This document shows, piece by piece, positions 33,591 through 43,983 of a stretch of 64,000 nt of DNA (position 1 is the stretch's first letter; the number at the start of each line of letters is the position of its first letter). The DNA is taken from contig NZ_JNFG01000015.1 of NCBI RefSeq assembly GCF_000729995.1, positions 62,001 to 126,000 of the forward strand, read 5' to 3'. The position numbers and the translations under genes were made by a program. The stretch is from Caballeronia sordidicola (GTDB taxonomy: Bacteria; Pseudomonadota; Gammaproteobacteria; Burkholderiales; Burkholderiaceae). The notes below the pieces were generated by a model that did not search any database, was not told the DNA's origin, and worked only from the letters and a program-made list of their open reading frames with translations.

Positions 33591-35249
33591 ATGACGTCGC
33601 CGCTTTTCGGCCAGATGATGGATGTACCGCTGCTCGCTTCATCTTTGTTGTCCCACGCTGCACGCCATTTCGGCGATACCGAAATTGTCTCGCGCCGCAT
33701 CGAAGGCGACATTCATCGCTATACCTGGCGCGATTGCGAAAAGCGCGCGAAACAACTGGCGCAGGCGTTGATCGGGCTGGGTGTGAATCCCGGTGAACGC
33801 GTTGGCACCTTGGCGTGGAACGGGTATCGCCATCTGGAATGTTATTACGGCGTGAGCGGCATGGGCGCCGTCTGCCACACGATCAATCCGCGGCTCTTTC
33901 CCGATCAGGTTGCGTTCATCATCAATCACGCCGACGACGAATACGTCGCGTTCGATATGACGTTCGCCACGCTCGTCGACATCATCGCGCCGCAGTGTCC
34001 TAACGTGAAAGGCTGGATTGCGCTGGGCGACGAGACTTGCATCAGCACCCATCTCGCCGATATCGCCACGCCCGTACTCAGCTACGAAACGCTGATCGGC
34101 AAATGCGACGGCGACTTCACCTGGCCGGTCCTCGATGAACGCTCGGCATCGTTTCTTTGCTACACATCGGGTACGACCGGCAATCCGAAGGGCGCGCTCT
34201 ATTCACATCGATCCACCGTGCTGCATGCATACGGCGCGTCGCTCCCGGACGCCATGGGCTGTTCTGCCCGCGATGCCATCCTGCCCGTGGTGCCCATGTT
34301 CCACGTCAACGCGTGGGGCATCCCGCACGCCACGCCGCTGGTCGGCGCGAAGCTCGTGCTGCCCGGCAATTGTCTCGATGGCAAATCGCTCTACGAACTC
34401 ATGGAAACCGAAGGCGTGACGTTTTCGGCGGGCGTGCCGACAGTCTGGCTCGGCTTGCTGAACTATGTGAAGCAGGCGGGCGTGCGCTTCAATACGCTCA
34501 AACGCACGGTGATCGGTGGTTCGGCCTGTCCGCCGGCCATGCTGCGCAGCTTCGAGGACGACTTCGGCGTGGAGGTGATTCACGCGTGGGGCATGACGGA
34601 GATGTCGCCGCTCGGCACGCTCGCCAAGCTCACGTGGAAGCAACAGCAGCGCTCGCCGGAAGAGCAGCAGCATCTGCGCGAAAAGCAGGGGCATGTGATG
34701 TTCGGCGTGGACATGAAAGTCGTCGGCGATGACGGCCAGGAACTCCCCTGGGACGGCACGTCGTTCGGCGATCTGCATGTGCGGGGGCCGTGGGTGATCA
34801 GCCGGTATTTCCGCAAGGACGATTCGCCGCTGATCGACGGCTGGTTTCCGACTGGCGATGTCGCGACTATCGATGCTGATGGCTTCATGCACATCACCGA
34901 TCGCAGCAAGGACGTGATCAAGTCGGGCGGCGAATGGATCAGTTCGATTGACGTGGAGAACGTGATGATGTCGCATCCGCAAGTGGCGGAAGCGGCGTGT
35001 ATTGCGTGTTCGCATCCGAAGTGGACGGAACGGCCGCTGGTCGTGGTCGTGCGGCGTCCGGGCGCGACTGTCACGCGGGAGGAGCTGCTCGCGTTCTACG
35101 ACGGCAAGGTGGCGAAGTGGTGGAAACCGGACGACGTTGTTTTCGCCGATGAACTCCCGCATACGGCTACGGGGAAGCTGCAGAAGCTGAGGTTGCGCGA
35201 GTTGTATCGGGAGTATGTGCTGCCGACGGTTGATGAGAAGGTGGTTTGA
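33591..35249 (+). CDS. Acyl-CoA synthetase (AMP-forming, FadD/AlkK-like)
   Basis: 552 residues. AMP-binding signature [26 protein letters not shown], and the C-terminal hinge [29 protein letters not shown] with terminal Lys in TGKLQK. Activates a medium- or long-chain fatty acid. The ATG at 33591 has AGGA eight bases upstream. It precedes, with a 346-base gap, the beta-oxidation cluster. Confidence 0.9.
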   Translation: MTSPLFGQMMDVPLLASSLLSHAARHFGDTEIVSRRIEGDIHRYTWRDCEKRAKQLAQALIGLGVNPGERVGTLAWNGYRHLECYYGVSGMGAVCHTINPRLFPDQVAFIINHADDEYVAFDMTFATLVDIIAPQCPNVKGWIALGDETCISTHLADIATPVLSYETLIGKCDGDFTWPVLDERSASFLCYTSGTTGNPKGALYSHRSTVLHAYGASLPDAMGCSARDAILPVVPMFHVNAWGIPHATPLVGAKLVLPGNCLDGKSLYELMETEGVTFSAGVPTVWLGLLNYVKQAGVRFNTLKRTVIGGSACPPAMLRSFEDDFGVEVIHAWGMTEMSPLGTLAKLTWKQQQRSPEEQQHLREKQGHVMFGVDMKVVGDDGQELPWDGTSFGDLHVRGPWVISRYFRKDDSPLIDGWFPTGDVATIDADGFMHITDRSKDVIKSGGEWISSIDVENVMMSHPQVAEAACIACSHPKWTERPLVVVVRRPGATVTREELLAFYDGKVAKWWKPDDVVFADELPHTATGKLQKLRLRELYREYVLPTVDEKVV

Positions 35250-35595
35250 GTTTTTTTTGCTACTCCTGTTTTTCTGTTTAAGCCGGGCCGCATGCGTGCG
35301 GCTTGGTTTTTATCCGCAGCGTGTCTCTTCCTGTTGAGCAGGAATACGGTCGTCGAAGAAAGCGATGTGCAAGATTTGCACATAGCCGGGCCTGAGTCGT
35401 ACAAGCCCGTTGATCAGCGCCTCTTCCTCACGACATTCCCTCTTTTCCCCATCCCAAAAACAACGAAATTGAACGATCGTTCTTTTCCGTGTATTCTTCT
35501 CGGGTGACTCACAATCCCAGCGACACGGTAATCAGCGCTTTCCGGGAATTCCCCGGAGAATCTGACTATCGCAGGCATCGAATGGAGGTAGACAA
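35250..35595. promoter_or_regulatory. Control region of the beta-oxidation cluster with a TetR-type palindrome
   Basis: 346 bases with no gene. The perfect 12-bp palindrome GAACGATCGTTC stands at 35471-35482, about 115 bases ahead of the FadB/FadJ-like gene. The shape suits a TetR-family repressor of fatty-acid degradation; no such regulator gene is in the window. Confidence 0.5.
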
Positions 35596-37680
35596 ATGGC
35601 AGTGGACTACACGACTCGCGACGGCATCGCCGTTATCACGCTGAACAATCCGCCAGTGAACGGGCTTGGGTTTTCCACCCGGCTTGGCATTGTCGAGGGC
35701 GTTGAAAAAGCGCAAGCGGACGCGTCCGTCAGCGCGATTGTGATCATCGGCGCGGGCAAGGCGTTTTCCGGCGGCGCCGATATCACCGAATTCAACACGC
35801 CCAAGGCAACCCAGGAACCCACGCTTCACACGGTCATCAAGGCCGTCGAAAGCAGCACAAAGCCAATAGTGGCCGCAATCCACAGCGTGGCAATGGGCGG
35901 CGGGCTCGAACTGGCGCTTGGAGCGCATTATCGGGTGGCGTCGGCGGGAGCGCAGATCGCGTTGCCCGAAGTCAAGCTTGGCATCCTGCCGGGCGCAGGT
36001 GGCACGCAGCGCTTGCCGCGGGCGGTCGGCCTGGAGACTGCGCTCAACATGATCGTGTCGGGTGCGCCGGTGATGTCGGAGAAACTGGCCGGCACGGGAT
36101 TGTTCGATCAAATGGCGCAAGGCGACCTGCTCGACGAAGCCGTCAAATTCGCGCAAAAAGTGGGCGCGCAAAGCGGCCCGCATCCGAAGGTACGTGATCG
36201 CAAAATCGAGCATCCGAATGCCGAGGGCTTTATCCAGTTCGCACGCAACGGCGTTACGCCGCTGGCGAAGAACTTCCCGGCACCGCTCAAATGTATCGAT
36301 GCGGTGGAAGCCGGCGTGAAGCTCGGTTTCGATAAAGGCCTGGCCTTCGAACGCGAATGTTTTATGGCGCTGGTGCAGACGCCCGAGAGCCGCGCGCTAC
36401 GGCACGCGTTCTTCGGCGAACGCGCGGCGAGCAAGATTCCCGATGTGCCTTCGAGCACGCCAGTGCGCAAGATCGAACACGTTGGCGTGATTGGTGCAGG
36501 GACGATGGGCGGCGGCATCGCCATGAATTTCGTCAACGCGGGCCTGCCGGTGACGCTGCTGGAAACGAAGCAGGAAGCATTGGATCGTGGCCTGGCCACC
36601 ATCCGCAAGAACTACGAAAGCGCCGTGAAAAAGGGCCGTCTGACTGCCGAGAAACTGGAAGAACGCATGGCGCTGATCACGCCTACGCTTGTCTATGAGG
36701 ATCTCAAGGACGCCGACCTGATCATCGAAGCGGTGTTCGAAGAACTCAGCGTGAAAGAGCAGGTGTTTTCGAAACTCGATCAGGTCGCGAAGAAGGGTGC
36801 AATCCTGGCATCGAATACGTCTACGCTCGATGTCGACAAGATTGCAGCCTTCACCAAGCGTCCCGAAGACGTGGTCGGCATGCACTTCTTCAGCCCGGCG
36901 AACGTGATGAAGCTGCTGGAAGTCGTGCGCGGCGCGAAGACGTCGAAGGACGTGCTCGCCACGGTCATGCAACTTGCGAAGAAGATCAAGAAGACGGCCG
37001 TGGTGTCGGGCGTTTGCGATGGTTTTATCGGCAACCGGATGATCGAGCAGTATCTGCGTCAAGCGCTTTTCATGCTTGAAGAAGGTGCGTTGCCGGCGCA
37101 AGTGGATCGCGCGATCGAAAAATTCGGCTTCGCGATGGGACCGTTTCGCATGAGCGATCTCGCGGGCAATGACATCGGCTGGGCGATTCGCAAACGGCGT
37201 TATCAGGAGAAGCCGGATCTGAAGTATTCGAAGATCGCCGACCGTTTGTGCGAGACCGGGCGCTTCGGACAAAAGACCGGGGCGGGCTGGTACGACTACA
37301 AGGCCGGCGATCGCACGGCGCATCCATCGAAGATCGTCGACGAGATGATCGTGGCGTATTCGAACGAGCAAGGCGTTACCCGCCGCAAGATCTCCGATGA
37401 CGAGATCGTCGAACGGCTCGTGTTCGCGCTCGTCAATGAAGGTGCGCTGATCCTGGAAGAAGGGATTGCATCGAAGGCGTCGGACATCGACATGGTGTAC
37501 CTGACGGGCTACGGTTTCCCGCTGTATCGCGGTGGACCGATGCTGTTTGCGGATACGGTCGGCCTGTACAACGTCGAACGCGCGATGCGCAAGTACGGAG
37601 CCCAAGCTAACGGCGAAGCATGGAAGCCCGCGGTGCGCGTGACCGAACTGGCCGCAGAAGGGCGCGGCTTTAACAGTTAG
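35596..37680 (+). CDS. Bifunctional enoyl-CoA hydratase / 3-hydroxyacyl-CoA dehydrogenase
   Basis: 694 residues. Crotonase domain at about 1-190 (SGGADITEF; AMGGGLELALGAHYRVA; LPEVKLGILPGAGGTQRLPR), NAD-binding dehydrogenase at about 295-475 (VGVIGAGTMGGGIAMNF; HFFSPANVMKLLEVVRG), then a C-terminal dehydrogenase domain (YLTGYGFPLYRGGPM). Carries out steps 2 and 3 of beta-oxidation. GGAGGT precedes the ATG. FadB/FadJ-like; I leave the symbol open. Confidence 0.93.
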   Translation: MAVDYTTRDGIAVITLNNPPVNGLGFSTRLGIVEGVEKAQADASVSAIVIIGAGKAFSGGADITEFNTPKATQEPTLHTVIKAVESSTKPIVAAIHSVAMGGGLELALGAHYRVASAGAQIALPEVKLGILPGAGGTQRLPRAVGLETALNMIVSGAPVMSEKLAGTGLFDQMAQGDLLDEAVKFAQKVGAQSGPHPKVRDRKIEHPNAEGFIQFARNGVTPLAKNFPAPLKCIDAVEAGVKLGFDKGLAFERECFMALVQTPESRALRHAFFGERAASKIPDVPSSTPVRKIEHVGVIGAGTMGGGIAMNFVNAGLPVTLLETKQEALDRGLATIRKNYESAVKKGRLTAEKLEERMALITPTLVYEDLKDADLIIEAVFEELSVKEQVFSKLDQVAKKGAILASNTSTLDVDKIAAFTKRPEDVVGMHFFSPANVMKLLEVVRGAKTSKDVLATVMQLAKKIKKTAVVSGVCDGFIGNRMIEQYLRQALFMLEEGALPAQVDRAIEKFGFAMGPFRMSDLAGNDIGWAIRKRRYQEKPDLKYSKIADRLCETGRFGQKTGAGWYDYKAGDRTAHPSKIVDEMIVAYSNEQGVTRRKISDDEIVERLVFALVNEGALILEEGIASKASDIDMVYLTGYGFPLYRGGPMLFADTVGLYNVERAMRKYGAQANGEAWKPAVRVTELAAEGRGFNS

Positions 37681-37702
37681 ATCCAAGAGCTGGATACAAC
37701 CC

Positions 37703-38341
37703 GTGAGATTCGCGATGAAAGGCGCTGACGAAGTCCTGCTTGTGGTCGATGTCCAGAATGACTTCATGCCACGCGGCGCTTTGGCGGTCGCTCACGGCGA
37801 CGAAGTCGTGCCCGTGATCAACCGCTTGGCGCGTGCGTTTTCGCATGTCGTGTTGACGCAGGACTGGCATCCGGCGAAACATATTTCCTTCGCGGAAAAC
37901 CACGCGGGCCGCGCCCCTTTCGACATGACCACGCTGAGCTACGGCCAGCAGGTTTTATGGCCGACGCATTGCGTGCAGAACACGGACGGCGCGGCCCTGC
38001 ATCGTGATCTGGACGTGCCGCACGCGCGGCTGGTGATCCGCAAGGGCCATCACGTGGATGTCGATAGTTATTCGGCGTTCATGGAGGCCGACCGTATCAC
38101 GCCGACGGGCCTCACGGGTTATCTCCGCGATGTCGGCGTGAAGCGCGTCTATTGCTGCGGACTCGCGACGGATTATTGCGTCGCGTGGTCGGCGCTCGAT
38201 GCGCGCAGCGCGGGTTTCGAAGCTGTCGTTATCGACGATGCCTGTCGCGCGATCGATCTCGACGGTTCGCTTGCGCGTGCGTGGGAGCAGATGACGGCAG
38301 CGGGTGTATCGCGAATCGGATCGACGGACTTGCTGCGCTGA
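37703..38341 (+). CDS. pncA: Nicotinamidase
   Basis: 212 residues from GTG 37703 (ATG 37715 is equally possible). Asp/Lys/Cys triad visible: VVDVQNDF (Asp), RKGHHVD (Lys), and CGLATDYCV (Cys); metal site DWHPAKH. Converts nicotinamide to nicotinate for NAD salvage. It lies 22 bases after a dehydrogenase gene that consumes NAD, inside the beta-oxidation cluster. Confidence 0.93.
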   Translation: MRFAMKGADEVLLVVDVQNDFMPRGALAVAHGDEVVPVINRLARAFSHVVLTQDWHPAKHISFAENHAGRAPFDMTTLSYGQQVLWPTHCVQNTDGAALHRDLDVPHARLVIRKGHHVDVDSYSAFMEADRITPTGLTGYLRDVGVKRVYCCGLATDYCVAWSALDARSAGFEAVVIDDACRAIDLDGSLARAWEQMTAAGVSRIGSTDLLR

Positions 38342-38351
38342 ACGGCGGGCT

Positions 38352-38385
38352 GAACTCGCGGGTTTAATTTAAGGCCCGCGGGTTC
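38352..38385. terminator. GC-rich hairpin between pncA and the thiolase gene
   Basis: GAACTCGCGGG and CCCGCGGGTTC pair (one G-T wobble) around a TTTAATTTAAGG loop. There is no T run after it; possible partial terminator or mRNA processing site. Confidence 0.45.
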
Positions 38386-38429
38386 CGCCAAATGAACCAA
38401 CCCTATTCGTATTCGAAGTGGAGACAAGC

Positions 38430-39608
38430 ATGACTGACGCGGTAATCGTATCGACGGCACGCACGGGCCTCGCCAAATCCTGGCGCGGCGCATTCAACAT
38501 GACCCACGGCGCGACGCTCGGCGGGCATGCCACGCAAGCAGCCGTGGCGCGCGCGGGCATCGACCCGGCGCGCGTGGAAGACGTGATCATGGGGTGCGCG
38601 AATCCGGAAGGCGCGACCGGCATGAACATCGCGCGGCAGATTGCGCTGCGTGCAGGCCTGCCGGTCAGCGTAGCGGGCATGACTGTGAACCGCTTTTGCT
38701 CGTCAGGGCTGCAGACTATCGCCCTGGCAGCACAACGCGTGATCGCCGGCGAGGGTGATGTTTATGTCGCCGGCGGCGTGGAGTCCATCTCGTGTGTACA
38801 GAACGAGATGAACCAGCACATGCTGTTGGATGGCTGGTTGAAGGAGCACAGGCCAGCCATCTACTGGTCGATGCTGCAGACGGCCGAGAATGTCGCCAAG
38901 CGCTACGAGATCTCGAAAGAACGGCAGGACGAGTATGGCGTGCAATCGCAATTGCGCGCCGCTGCAGCGCAAGCAGCGGGCAAGTTCAACGACGAAATCG
39001 TGCCTATCACGGTGCTTGCCGGTGTCGCCGATAAAGCCACCGGCCGCATGTTCACGAAGGAAGTCACGCTCGCCGCCGATGAAGGCATTCGCGCCGACAC
39101 GACGCTCGAAGGCGTATCGAAGATTCGCACCGCGATGCCCGGCGGAGTGGTCACGGCGGGCAATGCGAGCCAGTTCTCCGATGGCGCGTCGGCATGTGTT
39201 GTGATGAACGCTACGCTGGCGGAAAAAGAAGGGCTGAAGCCGCTGGGGATTTTCAGGGGATTTGCGGTCGCGGGTTGCGAGCCGGATGAAATGGGTATTG
39301 GACCCGTGTTCGCCGTGCCCAAGCTCTTGAAGAAAGCCGGACTAAAAGTCAGCGATATCGACCTGTGGGAACTGAACGAAGCGTTCGCCGTGCAAGTGCT
39401 CTATTGCCGCGATACGTTGGGTATCCCGGCTGATCGCCTGAACGTGAACGGCGGTGCGATTGCGGTGGGACATCCGTATGGCGTGTCGGGAGCGCGGCTC
39501 ACGGGGCATGCGTTGATCGAAGGCAAGCGGCGCGGCGCGAAGTTCGTCGTGGTGACCATGTGTATCGGCGGCGGGCAGGGCGCGGCCGGGTTGTTCGAAG
39601 TAGTGTGA
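38430..39608 (+). CDS. Acetyl-CoA acyltransferase (thiolase)
   Basis: 392 residues. Acylated Cys90 in [10 protein letters not shown], His in [16 protein letters not shown], second Cys in [10 protein letters not shown]. Final step of beta-oxidation or acetoacetyl-CoA formation. GGAGAC precedes the ATG. Converges with the GntR-type gene. Confidence 0.94.
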   Translation: MTDAVIVSTARTGLAKSWRGAFNMTHGATLGGHATQAAVARAGIDPARVEDVIMGCANPEGATGMNIARQIALRAGLPVSVAGMTVNRFCSSGLQTIALAAQRVIAGEGDVYVAGGVESISCVQNEMNQHMLLDGWLKEHRPAIYWSMLQTAENVAKRYEISKERQDEYGVQSQLRAAAAQAAGKFNDEIVPITVLAGVADKATGRMFTKEVTLAADEGIRADTTLEGVSKIRTAMPGGVVTAGNASQFSDGASACVVMNATLAEKEGLKPLGIFRGFAVAGCEPDEMGIGPVFAVPKLLKKAGLKVSDIDLWELNEAFAVQVLYCRDTLGIPADRLNVNGGAIAVGHPYGVSGARLTGHALIEGKRRGAKFVVVTMCIGGGQGAAGLFEVV

Positions 39609-39751
39609 TTTTGTACGGTCGCCCGGCGTTTTTAATACGCTTGGGCGATCGAAGTATGCGGTAGCAAACCTTCCTGTGTCTCCTTGGGACCGCAGGAAAA
39701 TAAACAATCTCTCCAAATCCATCACTTCCGCTTCAAAACCCGGCCGATTCA

Positions 39752-40588
39752 TCAGCTATCCTTATCAACCACGACGGCCTTAGCGCGCGTCCGTTTTCGC
39801 ATCTCCGAATCGAGGATCAGCCGGCCACGCAGCTTGCCCTTCATGCGTTTCACGTGCTTGGGCGCCTCGGTCATGTGTTCGCTCATCAACGTGCGCACTT
39901 TCTCGACGTTGCGTTCGCGCGCGGCCTGGGTGATCGCGCGGTGGATCTGCACGTTGGCCTCGCCAAAACGCTTGTGCGCGGCGAGGGGCGTGTCGTTGCG
40001 AAATTCGATCAGCTGGCGGATCATCTCGTTGATCAGCTCGCAGCTAAAACGCAGGAACGGATTCGGGTTCGCCGCTGCGAGGATGTCGTGGTACGTGATG
40101 TCCTCCTTGCGCTGCCGTATCAGATGGCCGCGATCGTGTGCGCCCGACGAGCCGTCACAACATTCAATGTTCGCCTCCAGCGCGGCGAAATCCTGTTCCG
40201 TGAGGTGTGGCACCGCCCCCGCAGCCAACTCGGGTTCGAGCAGCTTGCGCACGGTGTAGATGTCGTCGATCGTCACGTCCTTGAAGAACAGGTAGTTCTG
40301 CAGCAACTGCAGCGTGCGGGCAAGCGGTACCTCGATCACCATGCCGCCGCCGCCCGGCCCCGTCGTGACCTTGATGAGGCCCTGGACCTCGAGCGATTTC
40401 AGCGCCTCGCGAATCGTGCTCTTGCTCACCGAGTAGAGCTGCTGCAACTCCGCTTCTTGCGGCAGGCGGTCGCCCGGTTTCAGGTCCTTCTCGGTGATCA
40501 GCCGCTTGATTTCCTCGGCAACCAGGTCGGCGCGCTTCGGCTGCTTGATTTCGACCGCGATCCCCGCCCTGGCTCTGTCCATGACCAT
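39752..40588 (-). CDS. GntR-family regulator with FCD ligand domain
   Basis: 278 residues from the ATG at 40588, which has AAAGGAG eight bases upstream. N-terminal winged helix (RLPQEAELQQLYSVSKSTIREALKSLEVQGLI), then an all-helical FCD domain (YTVRKLLEPELAAGA; HRAITQAARERNVEKV). FCD regulators sense small carboxylates or amino-acid derivatives. Divergent from the ABC importer operon, which it most likely controls. Confidence 0.92.
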   Translation of the reverse strand: MVMDRARAGIAVEIKQPKRADLVAEEIKRLITEKDLKPGDRLPQEAELQQLYSVSKSTIREALKSLEVQGLIKVTTGPGGGGMVIEVPLARTLQLLQNYLFFKDVTIDDIYTVRKLLEPELAAGAVPHLTEQDFAALEANIECCDGSSGAHDRGHLIRQRKEDITYHDILAAANPNPFLRFSCELINEMIRQLIEFRNDTPLAAHKRFGEANVQIHRAITQAARERNVEKVRTLMSEHMTEAPKHVKRMKGKLRGRLILDSEMRKRTRAKAVVVDKDS

Positions 40589-40826
40589 TTTAGAAACTCC
40601 TTTCGTGTGCGGTACGCGCCGCCGGTGGCCCGATTTCGGGGCCAGCGGGCTGCCGTCTGGCCGGTATTTTTTTCCGATTGACACTCAAATTTATTATACC
40701 TAGTATCCGATTAATCCTATTCATCATGATAAATAGGATTGATCGTCGGCGTGCACCCGCAAGGTGGCCGACACGGCTGGGCAGCCGGTCTGCATCGCAT
40801 AGGTCATCCCCATAAGGAGCGTCAAC
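40589..40826. promoter_or_regulatory. Divergent operator/promoter region of the importer operon
   Basis: Contains a perfect 9-bp inverted repeat AATCCTATT ... AATAGGATT with a 10-base spacer (40713-40740) and, beside it, ATACCTAGTAT (40696-40706), whose ATAC/GTAT halves are symmetric. Either could be the GntR operator. The sequence is AT-rich compared with the genes on both sides. Confidence 0.65.
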
Positions 40827-42026
40827 TTGAATCGCCGAGAACTATTGAAACTGGCCGCGCTGTCGGCCGTGCCGGGTGCGCTCGTCTCTCGCGCGGCCGT
40901 CGCGCAGGGTGCACCTATCCAGCTCGCGTGTCCCGTGCCGATGTCGGGCCCATTCGCCGCGAACGGCAAGTATGCCGATCTCGGCATGCAACTCGCCATC
41001 CGGCAGTACGGCAAGGTGCTCGGCGCGCCGCTTTCCTATACGGTGCTCGACACCGAGGGCAAGCCAGCCACCGCCGTGCGGCGTGTGCAGGAAGTCGCGC
41101 AGCAGAATGGCGTGCGTTATTTCGCGGGTGGCATCCTGTCGTCCGAATCGCTCGCCATGGGCAAGGAAGTCGAGAAGGCGGGCGGCGTGTTCATCACCAC
41201 GGCGGGCGCGGACGAAATTACCGGCAAGGACTGCAACAGCGCCACGTTCCGCTGGTCGGTGCCGACCTTCGGCGCGATCGAGCAGACAGTGCGGCCGCTG
41301 ATACGGATGCTGCCGAAGGCCAAGCGCTGGTACACGATTACGCCGCAGTACGTCTTCGGCGACGGCCTGCTGTCGGCGGCGCAGGCGGTCTTCAAGGAAA
41401 CGGGCATTGAGCACGTGGGCAACAGCTACCACTCCTTGAGCGAAAAGGAATTCAGCGGCTACCTGACGAACGCGGTCGCAGCGAAGCCGGACGTGCTGCT
41501 GATCCTCAACTTCGGCTCTCAGTCGTCAGATACGCTCCGCCAGGCCGTCAGTTTCGGCATGAAGAACAACTGCACGATCCTGGTGGCCTGGGCGTCGGGC
41601 CTCGAACAGTTCGAGGCGCTCGGCGCGGATCTGTGCGATGGCGTCTATTTTGGCGCGCAGTACTGGCACGGCATCGATTCTCCGCTCAACCGCGATCTCA
41701 TCCAGCGCACGAACACCGCGTTCAAAAGCAATCCGAACTACAGCCTCGCGGGTTCGTACATTTGCACGAAGATCCTGCTCGACGGGATGGTGAAGGCGGG
41801 CAGCGCGGATCCGAAGAAGGTGATCGCAGCGCTCGAGGGTATGAAGTACGACGGGCTCACAGGCCCCGAGGAAATCCGCAAGGGGGACCATCAGGTGCTG
41901 AAGAACTACTACTTGTTGAAGGGTAAGCCGAAGAACAAGATGAAGAACGCCGACGATTACGCCGACATCGTCAGTTCCGGCCAGTCGTTCCTGCCGCTCG
42001 ACAAGACGGGCTGCAAGCTCGCCTGA
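40827..42026 (+). CDS. Branched-chain-type ABC substrate-binding protein
   Basis: 399 residues from TTG, with GGAG eight bases upstream. A twin-arginine-like signal (NRRELLKLAAL...VAQG) then a Leu/Ile/Val-binding-type fold (PVPMSGPFAANGKYADLGMQ). Periplasmic receptor of the five-gene importer that follows. The ligand cannot be read from sequence; the hydrolases downstream suggest an N-carbamoyl or amide-containing amino-acid derivative. Confidence 0.92.
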   Translation: MNRRELLKLAALSAVPGALVSRAAVAQGAPIQLACPVPMSGPFAANGKYADLGMQLAIRQYGKVLGAPLSYTVLDTEGKPATAVRRVQEVAQQNGVRYFAGGILSSESLAMGKEVEKAGGVFITTAGADEITGKDCNSATFRWSVPTFGAIEQTVRPLIRMLPKAKRWYTITPQYVFGDGLLSAAQAVFKETGIEHVGNSYHSLSEKEFSGYLTNAVAAKPDVLLILNFGSQSSDTLRQAVSFGMKNNCTILVAWASGLEQFEALGADLCDGVYFGAQYWHGIDSPLNRDLIQRTNTAFKSNPNYSLAGSYICTKILLDGMVKAGSADPKKVIAALEGMKYDGLTGPEEIRKGDHQVLKNYYLLKGKPKNKMKNADDYADIVSSGQSFLPLDKTGCKLA

Positions 42027-42112
42027 GAGCGCACGGCCAACACGGCTCGTCAGGTCCGCGACGCACGCGCCGCGGACATTCGGCTCCGCCTCATTTTTCA
42101 CACTCTGAAGCC

Positions 42113-42973
42113 ATGAACGTCTATCTGCTGCAGATCGTCAACGGCATCGGCATCGGGATGCTGTATTTCCTGCTCGCGGTGGGCCTGTCGATTGTGTTCG
42201 GCCTGTTGCGCTTCGTGAATTTCGCGCACGGTGCGTTCTATATGCTCGGCGCGTATTTCTGCTATCAGGCGCTGCAATGGTCGGCCAACTTCTGGGTCGC
42301 GCTCGTCGTGGTGCCGGTCGTGGTCGGGGCGTTTGCATGGGTCGTCGAAAAACTCGTGCTGCGGCACGTCTACGCGCAGCAACACGAATTCCACATTCTC
42401 GCGACCGTCGGCCTCGCGCTCGTGTTGCAGGAATGCGCGATTCTCGTTTGGGGGCCGCTCGGCGACAACGTGCCGGCGCCCGATGCGCTCAACGGCGTCG
42501 TCATGTGGGGCGGCTTCATCTACCCCAAATATCGCCTGTTCGTGATCGGCTTCACCGCGGTGCTTGCCGCGCTGCTCTGGTGGTTGCTCGAGGGCACGCG
42601 GCTCGGCAGCACCGTGCGGGCGGGCAGCGAAGCGGCGGAGATGGTGTCACTGCTCGGCATCAACGTCACGCGCGTGTTCAGCCTGGTGTTCGCGCTCGGC
42701 GCAGCGACGGCCGCGCTTGCCGGCGTGCTGGCCGCACCAATCCGTGGCGTCGATCCTTTCATGGGCATCGAGGCTCTCGGCGTCGCGTTCGTCGTGGTGG
42801 TGGTGGGCGGCATGGGGAATTTTCTCGGGGCGCTCGTCGGCGGCCTGCTGGTCGGCATCGTGCAGAGCGTGATGAGCACGCTGTGGCCAGAAGGCGCGCG
42901 GCTGATGATCTACGTGGCGATGGCGGCCGTGCTGTTGCTGCGCCCGAATGGCTTGCTCGGGAGGGCCACATGA
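42113..42973 (+). CDS. Branched-chain-type ABC permease (LivH-like)
   Basis: 286 residues, about eight membrane helices, beginning MNVYLLQIVNGIGIGMLY and with the family loop GSEAAEMVSLLGINVTRVF. Inner-membrane subunit paired with the next permease, overlapping it by four bases. Confidence 0.92.
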   Translation: MNVYLLQIVNGIGIGMLYFLLAVGLSIVFGLLRFVNFAHGAFYMLGAYFCYQALQWSANFWVALVVVPVVVGAFAWVVEKLVLRHVYAQQHEFHILATVGLALVLQECAILVWGPLGDNVPAPDALNGVVMWGGFIYPKYRLFVIGFTAVLAALLWWLLEGTRLGSTVRAGSEAAEMVSLLGINVTRVFSLVFALGAATAALAGVLAAPIRGVDPFMGIEALGVAFVVVVVGGMGNFLGALVGGLLVGIVQSVMSTLWPEGARLMIYVAMAAVLLLRPNGLLGRAT

Positions 42974-43983
42974 TCGAATCGCTAAAACCACTGAAACCAC
43001 TGAAACCGCTGCAGCGCCACCGCTATCTTCTGCTCGCGCTCGCTGTGGTGTGCGCGCTGCCGCTCGTGCTGCGCTCCGGTTCGCTCGCGACCGAAGTGCT
43101 CGTGTTCGCGCTAGCCGCGCTCGGCTGCAACCTGCTGCTCGGCTTCACCGGCCTGCTGTCGTTCGGGCAGGGCATCTTCTTCGGGCTGGGCAGCTATACC
43201 GCGGGACTCGTCCTGACGCGCGCCGCGCTGCCGGTGCCCGTTGCGTTGGCGGCGGCGCTCGTGGTGGGTGCCGCCGCCGCCGCGCTGGTTGGCTGGTTCT
43301 CCATCCGCCAGCGCGGTACGTATTTCGTCATGCTGACGCTCGCGTTTGGCCAGTTGTTCTACTTCATTGCCTATACCACGCCCGATCTCACTGGCGGCGA
43401 CAACGGCCTGCTCGACATCCCGCGCCCGGCGCTCGGGCTGTTCGGCCATCCACTCGTACCCCTCGCTACGCCCTGGCAGTTCTACGGCTTCGTCGCGACG
43501 CTCTTCGTCCTCGTGTTCTGGTTGATGCTGCGCGTCTCGCACTCAGTGTTCGGCCGCACGCTGCTCGCGATTCGCGACAACGAGGCGCGCGCGGCCGCAA
43601 CAGGCTATGACGTGAAGCGCTTCAAGCTGCTGGCGTTCGCGATCTCGGGCGCAGTCACTGGGCTCGCCGGCGCGCTGCATGCGCTGATGACGGGCATCGC
43701 GCCGCTCTCGAACATCGACTACCACACGAGCGAGATGATTCTCGTGATGACCGTGATCGGCGGGACCGGCAACCTCTTCGCGTCGGTGCTCGGCGCGGCG
43801 TTCTATGTGCTGTTCGCCGACTGGCTGGCGACGCTATGGCCGCGCTGGCTGCTGTTGCTCGGCCTCGTGCTGATCGCGGTCAGCCTCTTCATGCAACGCG
43901 GACTGTGGGGGCTCGGGGAACGGCTCGCGGCATCACTGCGGCGCGCCCGACAAGCGGCCCCGGCCGGCGAGGAGCAAGCATGA
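42970..43983 (+). CDS. Branched-chain-type ABC permease (LivM-like)
   Basis: 337 residues; the ATG at 42970 overlaps the upstream stop (ATGA). The N-terminus has a curious triple LKP repeat (SLKPLKPLKPLQ). Family motifs: LGCNLLLGFTGLLSFGQGIFFGLGSY and RDNEARAAATGYDVKRFKLLAF. The frame stays open far upstream, but only as a shadow of the LivH-like gene. Confidence 0.92.
   Translation: MIESLKPLKPLKPLQRHRYLLLALAVVCALPLVLRSGSLATEVLVFALAALGCNLLLGFTGLLSFGQGIFFGLGSYTAGLVLTRAALPVPVALAAALVVGAAAAALVGWFSIRQRGTYFVMLTLAFGQLFYFIAYTTPDLTGGDNGLLDIPRPALGLFGHPLVPLATPWQFYGFVATLFVLVFWLMLRVSHSVFGRTLLAIRDNEARAAATGYDVKRFKLLAFAISGAVTGLAGALHALMTGIAPLSNIDYHTSEMILVMTVIGGTGNLFASVLGAAFYVLFADWLATLWPRWLLLLGLVLIAVSLFMQRGLWGLGERLAASLRRARQAAPAGEEQA

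Noticed and set aside
42277-42969. Upstream extension of the LivM-like frame
   Set aside because: It runs inside the LivH-like gene in another frame and encodes Arg/Ala-rich sequence; the coupled ATG at 42970 is the natural start.
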